Assembly (NCBI GenBank): GCA_013398015.1
Contig: VZRR01010910.1
Span: 1-64,000, forward strand
Origin: Oreocharis arfaki
Lineage: Eukaryota > Chordata > Aves > Passeriformes > Paramythiidae
DNA: 64,000 nucleotides
Direction: 5' to 3'
Of the stretch, positions 61,092 through 64,000 are shown piece by piece. The position numbers were made by a program, and so were the translations under genes. Position 1 is the stretch's first letter. Every line of letters begins with the position of its first letter. The notes beneath the pieces were generated by a model that was given only the letters and a program-made list of their open reading frames with translations, had not been told where the DNA came from and did not search any database.

Positions 61092-64000
61092 CTGGAGGGG
61101 ATAAACACAAAGAACTTCAAAATCTGGCCAAAGACACTGCTTTCCATCCTTCACTGTTGCTGTGGACTTTTTCCTAGGATACACTTTCAGCTGCATTTTC
61201 ACAATCTACACAAGCAATGTCTGAAGGGAGGCAGGGCCCCTCTGCCCTGGCAATCAGCTGGTATTAAAATAAGGTATGGATTTGAAATCAATTCAAATAC
61301 TTAAACATCTTTACAAGGTGGCCTATGCATTTCAATTGCCCTGAGCATTGATCCAAAGGAGTTCTCATTGGTTAACCTACTGCATACACAAACCCTAACT
61401 GCTTATCCAAGATGTCTAAGAGCCTTGTTTGACAACATTCATTTAAGCAGGGTCCATCCATCACATTGCAAAGTACAAACTTTTACATCTGATATGACTA
61501 AGGCACCTCCTAATTACCAGGGTGGTTTGGTTTTTTGTTTGTGCTTTTGTTTGTTTGTTTAAATCTTGGTCCTTTAAACAAAGTCTTCCATGACATCCAC
61601 TCAACCACAACATCTGTAAGAGCTTTCCACAGACATGCAGGGAGCTGAACATGCTCACGAACACTCTATCTGTACATATCTCCTCTTTCATATGGCCTCA
61701 TTAAATTTGATGTTTTTTAATTTAGCAGCAGACAAAGGAGCAAAAGTAGGTGACCAACACAGCTGCCCTCTGCCTTCCACAGTGCTGATTCTCCTTGGAA
61801 GAGAGGGGCAAAAGCACAGAGGCAGAATGGTCCAAGGGATACAGCAGCAACACACTGCCTCTGTGTGGGGATGTGTATGCAGAGTGCTCACCCTTCCCTG
61901 CTGCATGCCCTACATTCCCTTGTCCTCTGTTAATGACAGAGGGTCTGAACACAAGCTGCTTCTCAGTAAAATGCTGCTGATCCAGACAGTTGCCTTTGTG
62001 CATGCAATGTGTACATGGCAAGTGAATCAGTGCCCATAAATTAGCAGACCTAAACCACCCAAGCTGGAGTTGGAATGTATAACTAAAGAGCCTTTGCAGC
62101 TAGGAGAGAGTGGAGGAGAACTTTCAAGCATAAGAGGAAAAGCAGAATGGATGATAATGATTTAATCTGTAATCCAGGCATGGCCAGGAGGTCAGTGACA
62201 AGGGAAGGTCAAATGTGTTTGTGAAAGGAGCAAAGTGCTGATGTAACTGTTGGGCAGCATCAACTTGGTAAGATTCAAGAGCAGAGAACTGGGGGATGGT
62301 GTGGGAGAACAGTGACAGTAAACCCTGTCCTTAACACAGAAATGGGAGAAGTGGGACAGAAGGAGATCTGAATTGTGTACACAGAGAAGTAAGGATCATC
62401 TTAGAGAATTATTAGAGAGAAAAAACATGGCAAGATCCACTCATCCCCTAAGTACAAAGAACAAGACAGGGAGACCCAGTTAATTCTAGTGCTACAAGAC
62501 TGGAAGATTAAGGATGTGATGCTGTGAATAGCAGAAGGGTGTTTAAACACACCAGCGCCCTTGTGGTTCTGAAAGACACAACAGATGCCTCAGATTACAA
62601 GCAGAGGTAAAGCTGTGCCCTTAGGTATCAAATCTGAAGCATCCTTTTTTTCTCCACGTGGTGACTGTTACTTAAATAAAAACGGATCCCCTCTCAGAGA
62701 ACAGTCAGACTAAAGATAGTAAGTCTAGCAAAGCAAAAGGACATGCAAGGGTCAAACTGAAGACAACAAGCCTCACGGAGAGAAAGGACTTCAGCTTTGG
62801 AGAGCTTGCTGCCCTGGGCTTTGCTGCACAGCCTGCTGTGTATCTACAGAACCTGTCAGAGCTGAAGTGCTCACTGCCATGCTGAGTAGCTCCCTAAGCT
62901 CCTTTGGCAGCAACCTGACAACAAATAGCACAGTGCCTGGCAGGAGAGTCACCTGGCTGTGCTGTGGAGCTTCTAGAAACCTCTCCTGCCTTTAGCTGCT
63001 GTCATGACAGGACTTGTGAATGAGGTACCTAAGACATGACACACAACTAGCACGCAGAAAGGACTCCCCTGTGCGAAGTCTGACTGAAGAGCATCAAGGC
63101 ACCTGGTGGTAGAAATGCAAAGAAAAACACACAGAAGTTACTAGGATTTTTCTGTAATATTCTTTTTTTTTATATATATATATGTTGTGTGAACAGAACT
63201 GTCCCTCTCTATCAGGCTTTTCTTATTTCATATACCTTCAAATGAAGACTTCTGGGAATGCAGAGTTACCAGTGAGAGATGAAGAAGTAATTTGAACTTG
63301 GTTCATGATTTCCCAGTGTTGGGTAATGTCCCTGCTAATGTTCCATACAGATAACACACTGATCTGAACTATTCGCATTGGAGAATTTCAAGTAAATTAG
63401 ATTAGATTATTTCTTGTCCCTGCATAATGTTTTCTAATAAGAATAAGGATAGTGTAGATACCTATATTGCTGAAATAAGGACTAACTTTGTACCAGTAGA
63501 GACTGAAGAGAATTCTGCCCCAGAAGACTGACAGATTTAACATTCCAATCTACAAATGTCCATTAAAGACAGGTTTGTGACGTGAATCTGATATGCCCTG
63601 ACAACATTTTAAGTCTGATGAACGTTTCTCTGCTAACAGATTCTGTACGTATCTGATGACCTATCACTAATACTAATTTACTTGCAATATGTAAATTAAC
63701 CTGATTAATAAACTAACTGACAGATTCTCCTACTTGACATTTATTATGGAATCAACCTTCACTGGGGATACCTCCAAGAAATGAGGTAACATTTAAAAGA
63801 AAGGACTGAGAAACACCTTAGAGATTATGAGGAAAATCAACTGAAGTATACATTTTATGTAAGCTAAAATGTTTAGTATGATCTTGGAATGCAGAAATAT
63901 GAAAATATTAAGTAGTGGTTTCTCTCACTCTTCACAGGGGTGAAACCATTGTTAGATGCTCCTTATAGATTGTCCTACCCTTACAAAGGAAAGTTTCAAA
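61092..64000 (-). other. TTBK1 intron running off the right edge
   Basis: No exon with TTBK1 kinase-domain coding was found on the minus strand. A small T-run and (TA)n microsatellite lies at 63163-63183. The rest is ordinary AT-rich intron. Confidence 0.55.
63163..63183. repeat. T-run and (TA)n microsatellite
   Basis: Eight or more T followed by about seven TA units. Confidence 0.85.

Noticed and set aside
1..64000. CRISPR arrays, operons, tRNA or rRNA genes
   Set aside because: None seen; the window is vertebrate nuclear DNA with intron-split genes.

Overview
This window is nuclear DNA from a vertebrate, almost certainly a bird. Coding is split into short exons with GT/AG boundaries and separated by long AT-rich introns. 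The dispersed repeats are CR1-type LINE fragments, several ending in the ATTCTATG-like 3' tail, plus avian-type endogenous retroviral debris. The order of the two genes matches the SLC22A7-TTBK1 neighbourhood of human chromosome 6p21.1, here read from the opposite strand.

Two protein genes can be read, both on the minus strand. From right to left, the first is the 3' part of TTBK1 (tau-tubulin kinase 1). Four exons lie at 61091-60916, 60255-59697, 32366-30766 and 30035-29609 and encode 920 residues of the post-kinase region. The kinase-domain exons lie beyond the right edge. The second is a complete SLC22A7 (organic anion transporter OAT2) in ten coding exons from 16383 to 1918. The exons join in frame to 1629 bases and give a 542-residue transporter. 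The last exon is only 64 bases and is easy to miss because the preceding frame runs into a stop that overlaps the splice donor.

Between the TTBK1 exons at 59.7 kb and 32.4 kb is a 27 kb intron. It contains an unexpected exon-like block at 52431-52147: a strong acceptor, 94 codons in frame with the upstream TTBK1 exon, ending in a stop. It looks like an alternative last exon that would give a short TTBK1 isoform without the acidic and Ser/Arg-rich C-terminal tail. This is the most interesting item in the window. The same intron holds a decayed endogenous retrovirus on the plus strand (reverse transcriptase trace near 36.3 kb, envelope transmembrane trace near 38.4 kb, LTR near 38.9-39.2 kb), a second LTR-like block, a 1.2 kb CR1 3' fragment, another CR1 piece and microsatellites.

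The left edge (1 to about 520) may be the 3' untranslated end of a convergent plus-strand gene; CRIP3 would be expected from human gene order, but no coding sequence confirms it. A 215-base G/T-only tract lies between that and the SLC22A7 polyadenylation site. The 13 kb between SLC22A7 and TTBK1 (16.4-29.6 kb) holds a candidate HNF4 site just upstream of SLC22A7, two small CR1 pieces and probably the TTBK1 3' UTR. No RNA genes, CRISPR arrays, operons or other prokaryotic features are present. Exon boundaries were placed by eye from frame continuity, GT/AG sites and remembered family sequences, not by alignment.
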